Part shown: one piece after another, positions 17,396-26,224 of the stretch | Numbering within the stretch: the first letter of the stretch is position 1 | How the letters are laid out: each line of letters starts with the position of its first letter | NCBI GenBank assembly: GCA_964461025.1 | Contig: CAYWSE010000013.1 | Coordinates: 1 to 64,000, forward strand | DNA length: 64,000 nt | Reading direction: 5' to 3' | Origin: JAHBVL01 sp964461025 | Lineage (GTDB): Bacteria > Chloroflexota > Chloroflexia > Thermomicrobiales > UBA6265 | Made by a program: the position numbers and the translations under genes | The notes under the pieces: model-generated | What the model was told of the DNA's origin: nothing | The model's database searches: none | What the model saw: only the letters and a program-made list of their open reading frames with translations

Positions 17396-18082
17396 TTGGC
17401 TCGTGGCATCGAAACCTTTCCGCAGGTCGAGGGTTCGAGTCGAACGCTTCAGGCCCAGATCGTTTCACGGGTGCGTGATGCCATTGTCCAGGGAGAACTA
17501 GCGCCGGGAACCCGGCTTCGCACTGCTGAGATCGCGAGCCAGTTTGGCATCAGCCGTATTCCTGTCCGCGAAGCATTGCATGAGCTTGCGGCTGAGGGTT
17601 TTGTGACCGTCATTCCTCAGCGTGGGGCCTTTGTTGCCGAACTCTCAATCGAGGACCTGGAAGAGATCTATCTGTTGCGAGCCTGCCTCGAACCGCTTGC
17701 CGCCCGGCTGGCCGTTGCAAATCTCGGGCCGGAACTCCTGGAGCACCTGACGAAGCTGGTCGATCAGATGGAGGCGTCCGAGGATGACTGGCCACGCTGG
17801 AATGAGCTCGATCTGGCGTTCCATCTCGATCTTTATGCCGCTTCGGAACAGCCAAGACTGTACAGAATGGTGACGTTGCTTCGCGCAAACATCGCTCGAT
17901 ACACGGTGCTCTACAAGCAGTCGCCTGACTACATGCCCAATGTACGCACACACCATCGTGAGCTTCTGGATGCTTATGTCCGGCGAGATCCTGATCTCGC
18001 TGAACAGCGCACCCGCCAGCACGTTCAGGATTTTGGTAAGTACATGGTCGGTGAGCTGCGCAGGGAGATTCAGTCGGCGTAG
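17396..18082 (+). CDS. GntR family transcriptional regulator, FCD (FadR-type) domain
   Basis: DNA-binding repressor, 228 residues. The N-terminal winged helix (about 10-75) contains GTRLRTAEIASQFGISRIPV and REALHELAAEGFV. The C-terminal helical FCD ligand domain has the spaced histidines seen in LAFHLDLY, HHRELLDAY and RQHVQDF that normally bind a metal and a carboxylate effector. It starts at TTG 17396 with GAAAGGA upstream. Its place beside the transport operon, and the operator shared with the catabolic operon, make it the likely repressor of both, released by an intermediate of the pathway. Confidence 0.9.
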   Translation: MARGIETFPQVEGSSRTLQAQIVSRVRDAIVQGELAPGTRLRTAEIASQFGISRIPVREALHELAAEGFVTVIPQRGAFVAELSIEDLEEIYLLRACLEPLAARLAVANLGPELLEHLTKLVDQMEASEDDWPRWNELDLAFHLDLYAASEQPRLYRMVTLLRANIARYTVLYKQSPDYMPNVRTHHRELLDAYVRRDPDLAEQRTRQHVQDFGKYMVGELRREIQSA

Positions 18083-18112
18083 CCCGAGTGTTGCAGCCAA
18101 CACGGGACCTGG

Positions 18113-18517
18113 CTACGGCTCGACTCGGCGGATACCTTCGATCCGGTCGAAGTCAGCGTCGAATGTCATGATCGCTTCTGTTCCGGTTCTGAGCATGTGT
18201 TCAATAGCAAAGCAATCCGCGATGTCGAGCCGGGAACTGCCGAATCTCCGGAACGCAGCGACAAACAAGTCTACGTTGGTCATTCTGATGCCAGGCAGCT
18301 CGAGGAGCGCGATGACTCCCTCGGCTATCTCGTCGCTAGGGACGCGATATTCCTTCGACCGCAACACCCAGACGACTTCGGCAAGGATCGCCTCCGAGGT
18401 CGTTGCCTCGATACCCGGGTCGACCAATGAATAGAAAAAGGACTGTGACCGAGCTGATTTGTCGGGATGATCGCTCGTGAAGAAGTGTACGAAGACATTC
18501 GCGTCGATGAAGATCAC
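18113..18517 (-). CDS. vapC: PIN-domain toxin (VapC type)
   Basis: Putative site-specific RNase toxin, 134 residues. The PIN acidic residues are visible: IFIDANVF near the N-terminus, EAILAEVVWVL, DIADCFAIEH and FDADFDRI near the end. It starts three bases after the stop of the AbrB-type antitoxin gene, the usual antitoxin-first VapBC order. Confidence 0.88.
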   Translation of the reverse strand: MIFIDANVFVHFFTSDHPDKSARSQSFFYSLVDPGIEATTSEAILAEVVWVLRSKEYRVPSDEIAEGVIALLELPGIRMTNVDLFVAAFRRFGSSRLDIADCFAIEHMLRTGTEAIMTFDADFDRIEGIRRVEP

Positions 18518-18520
18518 AGG

Positions 18521-18802
18521 CTAATCGCGCCCGTTCGTCTCGTTGCGGGTCTCCGCCAACGCATTCGCTGCAGCGTCCTCGTGGGCGAGTTCCTCGAGTT
18601 CCTTCCAGTCCATTGGTCCGGAGAGCGCCCGGTATCGTCCGGCAAACTTATGGAGGCGATCGCGAACCGGTACGATTTGAATTGCCCGGTCGACCACCGT
18701 GAAGGCAACGTGGTCTTTTGGGGAAATGCCGAACTCCTCACGGATTTCGACTGGAATCGTGACTTGTCCCTTTGGGCTGACGCTGCTGATATAACGTGAC
18801 AT
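18521..18802 (-). CDS. vapB: AbrB/MazE-type antitoxin (VapB)
   Basis: Antitoxin with an N-terminal SpoVT/AbrB swapped-hairpin domain (SRYISSVSPKGQVTIPVEIR) and an acidic C-terminal tail that should wrap the PIN toxin, 93 residues. The frame is open to 19015, but that extension overlaps the SnoaL-like gene and has no domain content; the ATG at 18802 starts exactly at the AbrB domain. The operon is probably autoregulated from the promoter at 18841-18868. Confidence 0.87.
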   Translation of the reverse strand: MSRYISSVSPKGQVTIPVEIREEFGISPKDHVAFTVVDRAIQIVPVRDRLHKFAGRYRALSGPMDWKELEELAHEDAAANALAETRNETNGRD

Positions 18803-18840
18803 GTGGTGCATCCTGGCCGAGGTACGGCTCGCCATGTCAA

Positions 18841-18868
18841 GTATTACAATCTGGTCTGAGTTGTGCAA
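18841..18868 (-). promoter_or_regulatory. putative vapBC promoter
   Basis: On the minus strand TTGCAC (18868-18863), a 16-bp spacer and TAATAC (18846-18841) resemble a sigma70 promoter about 40 bases upstream of the antitoxin ATG. Confidence 0.4.
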
Positions 18869-18869
18869 C

Positions 18870-19223
18870 CTATGCCTGGATCGGGCAAATGAACGATTCC
18901 ACCCGCCCGATCTTCTCCCCGGTGAATGTGAAAATGGTGCAGAACGCGAAGCGGAAGGGATTGCCGTCCTTGAAGCGTGCATCTCCCGTTCCGTTGACCG
19001 CGACGACGTTGCCATCTTCGATCGTCCGCTCCACGGTCAGCACCGGACTCCCTTCGAATGCGTCGTTCTCGATTTCGCCGTCGAACGCTTTCTTGCCGGT
19101 GAGCGTGGTGTGTCCCTTGATGTCCCAGACGACATCATCCGTCAGGCAGCCGAGGACCTCAGCATGGTCACTTTGCCGGATTCCTTCCATATAGGTCGCT
19201 ACGATTTCCTGCTGATTCGCCAC
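18870..19223 (-). CDS. SnoaL-like/NTF2-fold polyketide cyclase family protein
   Basis: Small cone-shaped NTF2-fold protein, 117 residues. It shows the usual pattern: an N-terminal helix (ANQQEIVATYMEGIRQSD), LTDDVVWDIKGHTTLTGKKAF and the strand pair VERTIEDGNVVAVNGTG. Such proteins are isomerases, hydrolases or non-catalytic binders; no function can be set from sequence. It is a single gene on the minus strand, divergent from the flavoprotein at 19359. Confidence 0.75.
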   Translation of the reverse strand: MANQQEIVATYMEGIRQSDHAEVLGCLTDDVVWDIKGHTTLTGKKAFDGEIENDAFEGSPVLTVERTIEDGNVVAVNGTGDARFKDGNPFRFAFCTIFTFTGEKIGRVESFICPIQA

Positions 19224-19358
19224 GTCGCCTGCCCTCCACGATCACGCCGCCATCACACTCCCGGATTCTAGTACCTCTGACTTCGGACCTACGGCCCTCA
19301 TTCATCACCCGTGGCACAATCACGAGAGAGTTCGTTCGTGCAAAGAGGAGTCCGTTCA

Positions 19359-20543
19359 ATGCCTGCTCCAAACTCATGGTCACCTCTTCCGCTGGAGATT
19401 TCCGGCCGGCCGATTCGTGTTGTCATTCTCGGCGCCGGGTTTGGCGGACTCGAACTTTCGACGCTCCTGTCTGAGGAGTTCGGCAGTGCTATCGATATCA
19501 CGCTCATCGATCGTTCCGAGAGTTTCGTCTTTGGTTACTCGAAGCTCGACGTTCTCTTCTGGCGTGAAGAACCGGCGGCGGTGCACCACTACTTCCGGGA
19601 TATCGTCAAACCGGGTGTGACCTTCCGGCAGGAAACCGTGCAGAGCATCGATCCGGTGACCCGGCGGGTGACAACGGATCGCCGGATCTACGACGCTGAC
19701 ATCATGGTCGTCGCGCTGGGCGCTGACTACGACCTCGCCGCCACCCCTGGTCTGGCTGAGGGAGCTCATGAGTTTTATTCTGTCGCTGGCGCCACGAAGG
19801 CCCGCGACGCTGTTGCGGCGTTCGCCGGAGGAGAGGTGGTCATCGCGGTGGCGACACGCCACTACAAATGCCCGCCGGCTCCCTGTGAAGCGGCATTCAT
19901 GATGCGTCAGTATCTTGAAGAGAAGGGTTTACGCGACTCGACGACGATTTCGATCGTGTCGCCGTTTGATATCCCGATTCCGGTCTCCAGGGAGACGTCG
20001 GACGGATTGCTCGCGGAGCTGCACGATCAGGGCATCGCATTTCTCGGAAGACTGGAGATCGAACGATTTCATCCCGGCGCCCATTTGATTCACTTCAGAA
20101 ATGGCGAATCGCGACACTACGATCTGGCGCTCGCGGTCCCGGTCCACCGGTCTCCAGTTGCCATCGCCTCATCAGGTCTCGACACCTCCGACGGCTGGGT
20201 GGAGGTTGAAGCAAGAACGTTGCGAACCCGCTACTCGAATGTTTACGCGCTCGGCGATGTCGCCGCCGTCGGTGTGCCAAGAGCGGGCGTTTTTTCCGAG
20301 GGACAAGCGCGCATCGTCGCGGCGCAAATCGTCGATCAGATTCGCGATCGTCAGACGGCGACGTTGTACGAAGGGGCCGGCACCTGCTACGTGGAGGTTG
20401 GCGAAAACAACGTGGCGCGCGTCGACGTCAATTTCCTCGGCGGACCCAACCCCGAAGCGCGATTTACCGCCGCCACGGCCCAGACCAGAGACGAGAAAGC
20501 GGCGTTCGGCGCCAGCCGAGCCAAACGATGGTTTGGTTCCTGA
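19359..20543 (+). CDS. FAD-dependent pyridine nucleotide-disulfide oxidoreductase family (SQR/FCSD-like)
   Basis: Flavoprotein of the sulfide:quinone oxidoreductase / flavocytochrome c flavoprotein type, 394 residues. It has an N-terminal dinucleotide fold (RVVILGAGFGGLELS), a C-terminal FAD segment (NVYALGDVAAVG) and a CPPAPC motif after HYK at about residue 172. This is the place where SQRs carry KCPxAPxE and a catalytic cysteine. The ATG at 19359 is chosen because AGAGGAGTCC precedes it. Sulfide oxidation is possible but unproven; a type II NADH dehydrogenase-like role is an alternative. Confidence 0.8.
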   Translation: MPAPNSWSPLPLEISGRPIRVVILGAGFGGLELSTLLSEEFGSAIDITLIDRSESFVFGYSKLDVLFWREEPAAVHHYFRDIVKPGVTFRQETVQSIDPVTRRVTTDRRIYDADIMVVALGADYDLAATPGLAEGAHEFYSVAGATKARDAVAAFAGGEVVIAVATRHYKCPPAPCEAAFMMRQYLEEKGLRDSTTISIVSPFDIPIPVSRETSDGLLAELHDQGIAFLGRLEIERFHPGAHLIHFRNGESRHYDLALAVPVHRSPVAIASSGLDTSDGWVEVEARTLRTRYSNVYALGDVAAVGVPRAGVFSEGQARIVAAQIVDQIRDRQTATLYEGAGTCYVEVGENNVARVDVNFLGGPNPEARFTAATAQTRDEKAAFGASRAKRWFGS

Positions 20544-20667
20544 GGCAACCAGCACACTTGGGGCTCCCTGCGCCGCCCTCGACCTGTGACCTGGTCTCAC
20601 CTGTAGACGCCAACAGTGGCACAATTCCAGCATTGATCTGGTCGCAAAATGAGGAGCCTTCATCGCC

Positions 20668-22032
20668 ATGACCGCAACCCAAACCTGGAACACCACCGAA
20701 CTCGTGGCCAAGGACAAAGCGCACCTGCTGCACCCGGTGTCGAACCTCAAGTTCATGCGCGAAAATGGCCCGCTGATCATGGCTCGCGGCGACGGGGTCT
20801 ATCTCTGGGACACCGACGACAAGCGCTACATCGACGGCTTTGCTGGTCTGTGGAACGTCAACGTCGGGCATGGTCGTCATGAGCTTGCCCAGGCGGCTGC
20901 CGAGCAGATCGACGATGTTGCCTTTGTGCCAAACTTCTTCGGACTCGCCTCACCGCCATCGATCGAGCTGGCCGCGAAGCTGGCCTCGATGTTTCCCGGC
21001 GATCTCAATCACTTCCAGTTCACCTCCGGAGGAGCCGAATCGAACGAAACTGCCCTCAAAATGGCGCGCTACTACTGGTGGCTGAAGGGCAAGCCGGAAA
21101 AGATCAAGATCATCTCCCGCAAGATGGGCTACCACGGCATCGCCATGGGCGCGCTCGCCGCCACCGGCATCCCGACCTATCACGAAGGGTTTGGTCCCGG
21201 CGTCCCCGGTTACGTTCATGTCAGCCCGCCGTACAAATACCGGCTCGGCGAAGGGTTGAGCGATGCGGAATTCGTCGACAAGCTCGTCGCCGAGCTCGAA
21301 GAGCTGATCGCCAAAGAGGGCGCCGAGACGATCGCCGCGTTCATCGGCGAACCAGTGCAGGGCGCCGGTGGCGTGGTCGTGCCGGTCGATGGCTACTGGC
21401 AGGCGGTGCGCGACCTGCTGACGAAGCACAACATTCTGCTCATCGCCGATGAGGTGATCTGCGGGTTTGGCCGCACTGGTTCGATGTTCGGCGCCGAGGA
21501 GTACAACTTCCAGCCCGACATCGCCTCATTCGCCAAAGGTGTGACTTCCGGGTACATCCCGCTTGGCGGCGTGGCGGTCAGCGACACGATTTTCGACGTG
21601 ATGAGCGAGCCGGACCGGATGTTCATGCACGGGTTCACCTATTCCGGGCACCCGGTTGCCTGCGCGGTGGCTTTGAAGAATATCGACATCATCGAGCGGG
21701 AGGACCTGCCGACGAATGCGCGCGTCACCGGCGATCATCTTCGCGCCGAGCTCAACCGCCTGATTGGCGACCACAAGAATGTCGGCGAGATTCGTGGCAA
21801 GGGTCAGATGACGGTTGTCGAGCTCGTCCAGAATCGCGAGACGAAGGAGAAGCTCGATCCGGCCACGAATCCAAGCGGCACGCTGACCGCGGCTTCCCGC
21901 AAGAACGGGATCATCGTGCGCCCGACCGACCTGGGCATCGGCATCGCGCCACCGCTCAGCATCACAAAGGAAGAAGCAACTGCGCTCGCCGAAGGTGTCG
22001 CGGCCAGCGTGGCGGATATTTTTGGGGCGTAG
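20668..22032 (+). CDS. class III (omega) aminotransferase
   Basis: PLP-dependent aminotransferase of subgroup III, 454 residues. PLP-binding K290 lies in SFAKGVTSGYIPLG, with the preceding ADEVICGFGRTG motif and the FTSGGAESNETALKMA phosphate-binding region. It is closest in look to beta-alanine/omega-amino acid:pyruvate or putrescine aminotransferases; the amino donor cannot be set. It stands alone between repeats; the ATG follows GAGGAGCCTTCATCGCC. Confidence 0.9.
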   Translation: MTATQTWNTTELVAKDKAHLLHPVSNLKFMRENGPLIMARGDGVYLWDTDDKRYIDGFAGLWNVNVGHGRHELAQAAAEQIDDVAFVPNFFGLASPPSIELAAKLASMFPGDLNHFQFTSGGAESNETALKMARYYWWLKGKPEKIKIISRKMGYHGIAMGALAATGIPTYHEGFGPGVPGYVHVSPPYKYRLGEGLSDAEFVDKLVAELEELIAKEGAETIAAFIGEPVQGAGGVVVPVDGYWQAVRDLLTKHNILLIADEVICGFGRTGSMFGAEEYNFQPDIASFAKGVTSGYIPLGGVAVSDTIFDVMSEPDRMFMHGFTYSGHPVACAVALKNIDIIEREDLPTNARVTGDHLRAELNRLIGDHKNVGEIRGKGQMTVVELVQNRETKEKLDPATNPSGTLTAASRKNGIIVRPTDLGIGIAPPLSITKEEATALAEGVAASVADIFGA

Positions 22033-22380
22033 GACGGGAGTCGTAGACCGTAGTCCGTAGTCCGAGGTCCGCAGTCCGGGGTGCGAAGAGCGTAGGTCGT
22101 AGGTCGTGGGTCGTGGGTCGACTCACGGCCTACGTCTGCGAATTACGCGCGAGGGCCCATTGCCTATTGCCCCATTGCCTATTGCCTATCGCCTTTTGCC
22201 TACAAGGAAACTCCCAGTTTGCGTGCCCTCAGGTCAAATCTTGACCATCCCCTGATGGTGGGGTAGCCTGAGCCCATTACCCGAGCATCCACGCCCCTGG
22301 CTGAGGCGTACCCGTTTGCTCGTCCCGCATGGATGGTGAGGTTGCAGCCTGCCGTCCAACAGGTAAAGAGGGAAGGTCCC
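22033..22380. repeat. intergenic low-complexity repeats (CGTAGTCC and ATTGCCTATTGCC families)
   Basis: This 348-base gap is mostly short direct repeats: CGTAGACCGTAGTCCGTAG-type words (22040-22135), then tandem TTGCC(T/C)ATTGCC words (about 22159-22200). They match families seen at 3298-3367 and 754-905. A likely promoter for the next gene lies at 22241-22269. No gene is seen. Confidence 0.6.
22241..22269 (+). promoter_or_regulatory. putative sigma70 promoter of the SH3b-repeat protein
   Basis: TTGACC (22241-22246), a 17-bp spacer and TAGCCT (22264-22269) lie about 110 bases upstream of the chosen ATG at 22381. Confidence 0.4.
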
Positions 22381-24582
22381 ATGCATCGCCCCGCGATGCG
22401 AGCTGGCTGGCTCGCACTATTCCTTGCATTCGTCGTTGCCTTTGCCCCATTTCTGATCGAAACCCGAACCGCCAGCGCCGACACCAATCTCGACGTCGGC
22501 GGCGAAGCGCGCGTTTCGTACACCGGAGGCGACGACATTCGCGTCCGCAGCCAGCCCTCGTACAGCGCTTCGACCATCACTTCCGTCCCTGAGGGCTGGC
22601 TGGTCGCCGTCCTCGACGGACCGATCAGCGACGGCGAAGGATCGCAGTGGTACAAGGTCACTGCTCGCGGCCAGACCGGCTACATCGTTTCCGATTACCT
22701 TGCCCGTCCTGGCACATCGAACTCGTCTTCGTCATCGAATGCCGTCGCAGCGGCGGCGACGATGTACACGACAACTTCCCTGAACCTTCGCTCTTCAGCC
22801 AGTACGAGCGGCTCGGTTCTACTCGTCATGCCGTCCGGCGCCAGCGTCAGCACCACCGGCTCCACGCAGAATGGCTTCAGCCAGCTGACCTATCAGGGGA
22901 CAACGGGCTGGGCATCCTCGCAATATCTCTCCAGCGATCCGCAGTCTTCGTCATCGTCGGGAACGGTCATCTCCAATGCCTGGGTGATTGGCGGTTCGCT
23001 CAATCTGAGATCGAGTGCGTCGACATCGAGCAGCGTCCTGCTGGTGATGCCGAACAACGCGCAGGTAGGGGTGACGGGATCGCCGCAGAACGGCTTCACC
23101 CCGGTTCGCTACAACGGCACGAACGGCTGGGCGTCCTCGCAGTACCTGAGCTCGACGCAGGCGGGTTCGAACTCGGGAACGGTCATCTCCAACGCGTGGG
23201 TGATCGGTGGCTCGCTCAATTTGCGATCGAGCGCGTCGACCTCCAGCAGTGTCTTGCTCGTTTTGCCGAACAATGCCCAGGTAGGGGTGACAGGGTCGCC
23301 GCAGAACGGCTTCACGCCGGTGCGCTACAACGGCACGAACGGCTGGGCATACTCGCAGTACTTGAGCTCGACCCAGCCGGGATCGAACTCCGGCACAGTC
23401 ATCTCCAACGCGTGGGTCATTGGCGGTTCACTCAACCTGCGATCGAGCGCGTCGACATCGAGCAGCGTCTTGCTCGTGCTGCCGAACAACGCCCAGGTGG
23501 GCGTCACCGGTTCGCCGCAGAACGGTTTCACGCCGGTGCGCTACAACGGCACGAACGGCTGGGCATATTCCCAGTACCTCTCATCGACGCAGCCTGGTGC
23601 GGGTTCGACACCGTCTCCCGGCGCGGTCATCTCGAACGCCTGGGTGATCGACGGCACGTTGAATTTGCGATCGAGTCCCTCGCTCTCCGCCAGCGTCCTA
23701 CTCGTCCTTCCCAATGGGGCGCAAGTCGGCGTGACCGGCTCCGCCCAGAATGGGTTCCTGCCGGTACGCTACAACGGCACGAACGGCTGGGCGGCATCGC
23801 AATATCTCAGTTCGACCCAACCCGGCGGCACCGATCCGGACCCAACAGTGGCTCCGGCGACGGAAACGCGCTACACCACGGCGTCGGTCAACCTGCGCTC
23901 GGGCGCCGGCACCAGTTTTGGCGTGTTGACCGTTGTGCCCGCCGGCGCGGCGGTGACCGTCACCGGCGGCCAAACGAACGGTTTCTTCCCTGCCACCTAC
24001 AACGGCACCCGAGGGTATATCTCCGCCACCTACCTCGCGACGAGCCAGCCGGCGTCCACGCCGACTCCTGGTAGTGGAAATACGGGAGGACTTCTTGTCT
24101 GGCCGGTGAAAGGCGGCACCTGGGCGATCATCCAGGGATACAACGGCGGCACCCACCAGAATCGCGGCTCAAGCGCCGACTACTACTATTCACTCGATAT
24201 CCAGAAGAGCGGCGCGGCCGGCGCTACCGCCGGCGAACCGGTGTATGCGCCCGCCAGCGGTACGGTGCTCTGGACCAGCGGCGGTCTACTGATCGGCATG
24301 GGGAACGGCTACGGTATCGCCATGTTCCACATCACGATCGACAGCAGCATCCGAAGCGGTGTCGCGGTCACGCAGGGTCAGTATGTTGGCTACATCTCCG
24401 GGCCTGGAGGCACTGGCTATGCAGTCACACCGCACATCGACCTGACGCTGTGGCGGTTGCCGAATGGGGGCGGCTCGCCCCGCATCTCGACGCCATTTAC
24501 CGGTCAGTTCGCGATTTCCGGCAACAGCTATGCGGATATCGGGACCTGGAATATGCACGGTGGCAAGACGTTCAGTCCGTAA
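22381..24582 (+). CDS. secreted SH3b-repeat protein with C-terminal degenerate M23 (LytM-like) domain
   Basis: Exported protein, 733 residues. It has a signal peptide (about 1-32, cleavage near TASA), then seven bacterial SH3 domains, each with an LNLRS-type start and QNGFxPVRYNG / GWA core. Residues about 195-410 are three nearly identical 72-residue units. The last 165 residues have the LytM outline (GEPVYAPASGTVLW, then FHITID), but the first zinc-site His is Tyr (YYYSLDI) and the HxH is PHID. It is therefore probably a non-catalytic glycan-binding domain. The ATG at 22381 follows GAGGGAAGG. It likely binds the cell wall. Confidence 0.85.
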   Translation: MHRPAMRAGWLALFLAFVVAFAPFLIETRTASADTNLDVGGEARVSYTGGDDIRVRSQPSYSASTITSVPEGWLVAVLDGPISDGEGSQWYKVTARGQTGYIVSDYLARPGTSNSSSSSNAVAAAATMYTTTSLNLRSSASTSGSVLLVMPSGASVSTTGSTQNGFSQLTYQGTTGWASSQYLSSDPQSSSSSGTVISNAWVIGGSLNLRSSASTSSSVLLVMPNNAQVGVTGSPQNGFTPVRYNGTNGWASSQYLSSTQAGSNSGTVISNAWVIGGSLNLRSSASTSSSVLLVLPNNAQVGVTGSPQNGFTPVRYNGTNGWAYSQYLSSTQPGSNSGTVISNAWVIGGSLNLRSSASTSSSVLLVLPNNAQVGVTGSPQNGFTPVRYNGTNGWAYSQYLSSTQPGAGSTPSPGAVISNAWVIDGTLNLRSSPSLSASVLLVLPNGAQVGVTGSAQNGFLPVRYNGTNGWAASQYLSSTQPGGTDPDPTVAPATETRYTTASVNLRSGAGTSFGVLTVVPAGAAVTVTGGQTNGFFPATYNGTRGYISATYLATSQPASTPTPGSGNTGGLLVWPVKGGTWAIIQGYNGGTHQNRGSSADYYYSLDIQKSGAAGATAGEPVYAPASGTVLWTSGGLLIGMGNGYGIAMFHITIDSSIRSGVAVTQGQYVGYISGPGGTGYAVTPHIDLTLWRLPNGGGSPRISTPFTGQFAISGNSYADIGTWNMHGGKTFSP
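22961..23608 (+). repeat. three tandem 216-bp units encoding SH3b domains
   Basis: Units start at about 22961, 23177 and 23393, with an exact 216-bp period and only scattered synonymous changes. A fourth, more diverged unit follows from about 23620. This indicates recent in-frame expansion of the SH3b array. Confidence 0.85.
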
Positions 24583-24621
24583 TCTCGAGCCGTCTGTCGA
24601 GGTTGACGAACCGATGAAGAA

Positions 24622-24654
24622 GCGGGATCAGCGACAACGTGTCGCTGATCCCGC
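24622..24654. terminator. bidirectional terminator between SH3b-repeat and RDD genes
   Basis: A perfect 15-bp stem, GCGGGATCAGCGACA and its complement, with a 3-base loop (ACG), lies between two convergent genes. No clear T-run is present on either side. Confidence 0.8.
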
Positions 24655-24662
24655 CTGCGTCA

Positions 24663-25052
24663 TCAGGCGTTGACGACCACCGTCTGGGCTGCGAAATCCC
24701 CCAGCCGCTGCTTTTTCTGTGTGAAAATGATGAGTACCAGTCCGACCAAACCAAAGAAGATCGAGTCAACAATCCGCAGCAGGTTGCGGATGAGCGACGC
24801 TCCCATCGAGATCGGCTGTCCGTCGAGCTCGACGACGCGTATGCTCATTGCTCGCTTGCCGAGTGTTTGTCCCGTCGTGCCTTCCAGATAGGTGAAGTAG
24901 CCGTAGAAGAACATGAGGGCGAGGAGCCCCTTTAACCAGTCCGGGAATCCGATAGTATCGAGGATGAAAAGGGCCACCGCGGCGACAACGCCAATGACAA
25001 TCGCGTCAATGATGTAGGCAATGACACGCTTTCCGGTATCAGCTAATTGCAC
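24663..25052 (-). CDS. RDD family membrane protein
   Basis: Small integral membrane protein, 129 residues, with three hydrophobic segments. The RDD-family features are GKRVIAYIIDAIVIG at the start, TGQTLGKRAMSIRVV in the middle, and RNLLRIVDSIFFGL. Family members are proposed transporters or modulators of membrane proteins. The frame is open to 25115, but the GTG at 25052 follows GAGGAGGAGGGAGATC and is preferred. Confidence 0.82.
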   Translation of the reverse strand: MQLADTGKRVIAYIIDAIVIGVVAAVALFILDTIGFPDWLKGLLALMFFYGYFTYLEGTTGQTLGKRAMSIRVVELDGQPISMGASLIRNLLRIVDSIFFGLVGLVLIIFTQKKQRLGDFAAQTVVVNA

Positions 25053-25229
25053 GATCTCCCTCCTCCTCGTTCGATCTCGATGAACACCAGTGGTTCGAGA
25101 GTGTACCAATGTCATCCCTGGGAACCGGGGACGCCGATTGTCAGCCCCCTATCAGGCTGTGACAAGCAACTGCCAATGGTAGGCTGAGTGCAGTCATGAG
25201 GTTGGTAGTGTGATGAAAGGGCAGGATCA

Positions 25230-26222
25230 ATGGCACGACATCCGTGGGTTGCGGAAGCGGACAACGGTGTTCGCTGGGGGTTGCAGACGGTCGTTCCGGC
25301 CGATCGTGAGTCGCTGCAGCGCCTGCTTGGCGTCGCGCAGTCGATGGAGCGAATGGGCTTCGACTCCCTGTTCATCATGGACCATCCTGCAATGCATGCC
25401 GATCCGTTCATCGCTCTCTCCGGCGTTGCCGCGACGACCTCGAAACTCTGGCTCGGTCAGCTCGTGATGGCAGCCACCTACCGGCATCCGGCCTACGTCG
25501 CCCGGCTCCAGGCCGATCTCGACAATCTCTCCGGCGGCCGGTCGATTCTCGGTGTTGGTTCTGGGTGGTTCGAAGCGGAATACGAGATGATGGCGCTGCC
25601 ATTCCTGCCGATCCGGCAACGGCAACGTGCGCTCGACGAGATGATCGCGATCGTCGACGGTGTCTGGTCTGGGCAACCGTTCAGCCTGGAAGGCGATCAG
25701 GCCCAGGTCCGGGACATGTCGATCGAACCCGCACCGAAGCAGCGTCCGCCGGTGCTTGTCGGCGGCAGCGGCGAGCAGGGCACGCTACGCCAGGTCGCGA
25801 AGTGGGGTGATGCCTGCAACCTGCGGGAACGCATCCCGGCCTCGGCGCCTAGCGATCAGGATCCCGAGCGCATCGAAGCCGTGGCCCGAAAGTTCGAGAT
25901 CCTCGGCCAGCATTGCGACGATCTTGGCCGTCCGCGCGATGAAGTTCTCCGCACGCACTTCACGACCTATCTCGTCATGGGCAAGACGCAGGAAGATGCC
26001 GAACGCCGGGCCGACGCGGTCGATACCTCGAAATCGACCTCCGCGGGTACGCGTTCGAATGGACGCGGTTTCATCTTCGCCGCTGGGCCGGAGCGCGCTA
26101 TCGCCTATTTCCGGGGTCTCGTTTCGGCGGGCGCGCAGTACTTCGTCATTCAAGTCGATCTGGATGATGCAGAAACAATGGAGCTTCTCGCGAATACGGT
26201 GATACCGGCGGTCACTGGATGA
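25230..26222 (+). CDS. LLM-class flavin-dependent oxidoreductase (luciferase-like monooxygenase)
   Basis: TIM-barrel flavin enzyme of the luciferase-like family, 330 residues, probably F420- or FMN-dependent. Family features: GFDSLFIMDHP, AATYRHPAYVARLQADLD then LSGGR, LGVGSGWFEAEYE, and PPVLVGGSGEQ. The ATG is preceded by GGCAGGATCA. It is a single gene with no pathway neighbours, so the substrate is unknown. Confidence 0.87.
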   Translation: MARHPWVAEADNGVRWGLQTVVPADRESLQRLLGVAQSMERMGFDSLFIMDHPAMHADPFIALSGVAATTSKLWLGQLVMAATYRHPAYVARLQADLDNLSGGRSILGVGSGWFEAEYEMMALPFLPIRQRQRALDEMIAIVDGVWSGQPFSLEGDQAQVRDMSIEPAPKQRPPVLVGGSGEQGTLRQVAKWGDACNLRERIPASAPSDQDPERIEAVARKFEILGQHCDDLGRPRDEVLRTHFTTYLVMGKTQEDAERRADAVDTSKSTSAGTRSNGRGFIFAAGPERAIAYFRGLVSAGAQYFVIQVDLDDAETMELLANTVIPAVTG

Positions 26223-26224
26223 GT

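Noticed and set aside
18803..19015. N-terminal extension of the VapB antitoxin to 19015
   Set aside because: It overlaps the SnoaL-like gene in antisense-like composition; the AbrB domain begins exactly at the ATG at 18802.
22961..23608. Regular repeats as a CRISPR array
   Set aside because: The period is 216 bp, in frame, with no spacer/repeat alternation; the repeats encode SH3b domains.
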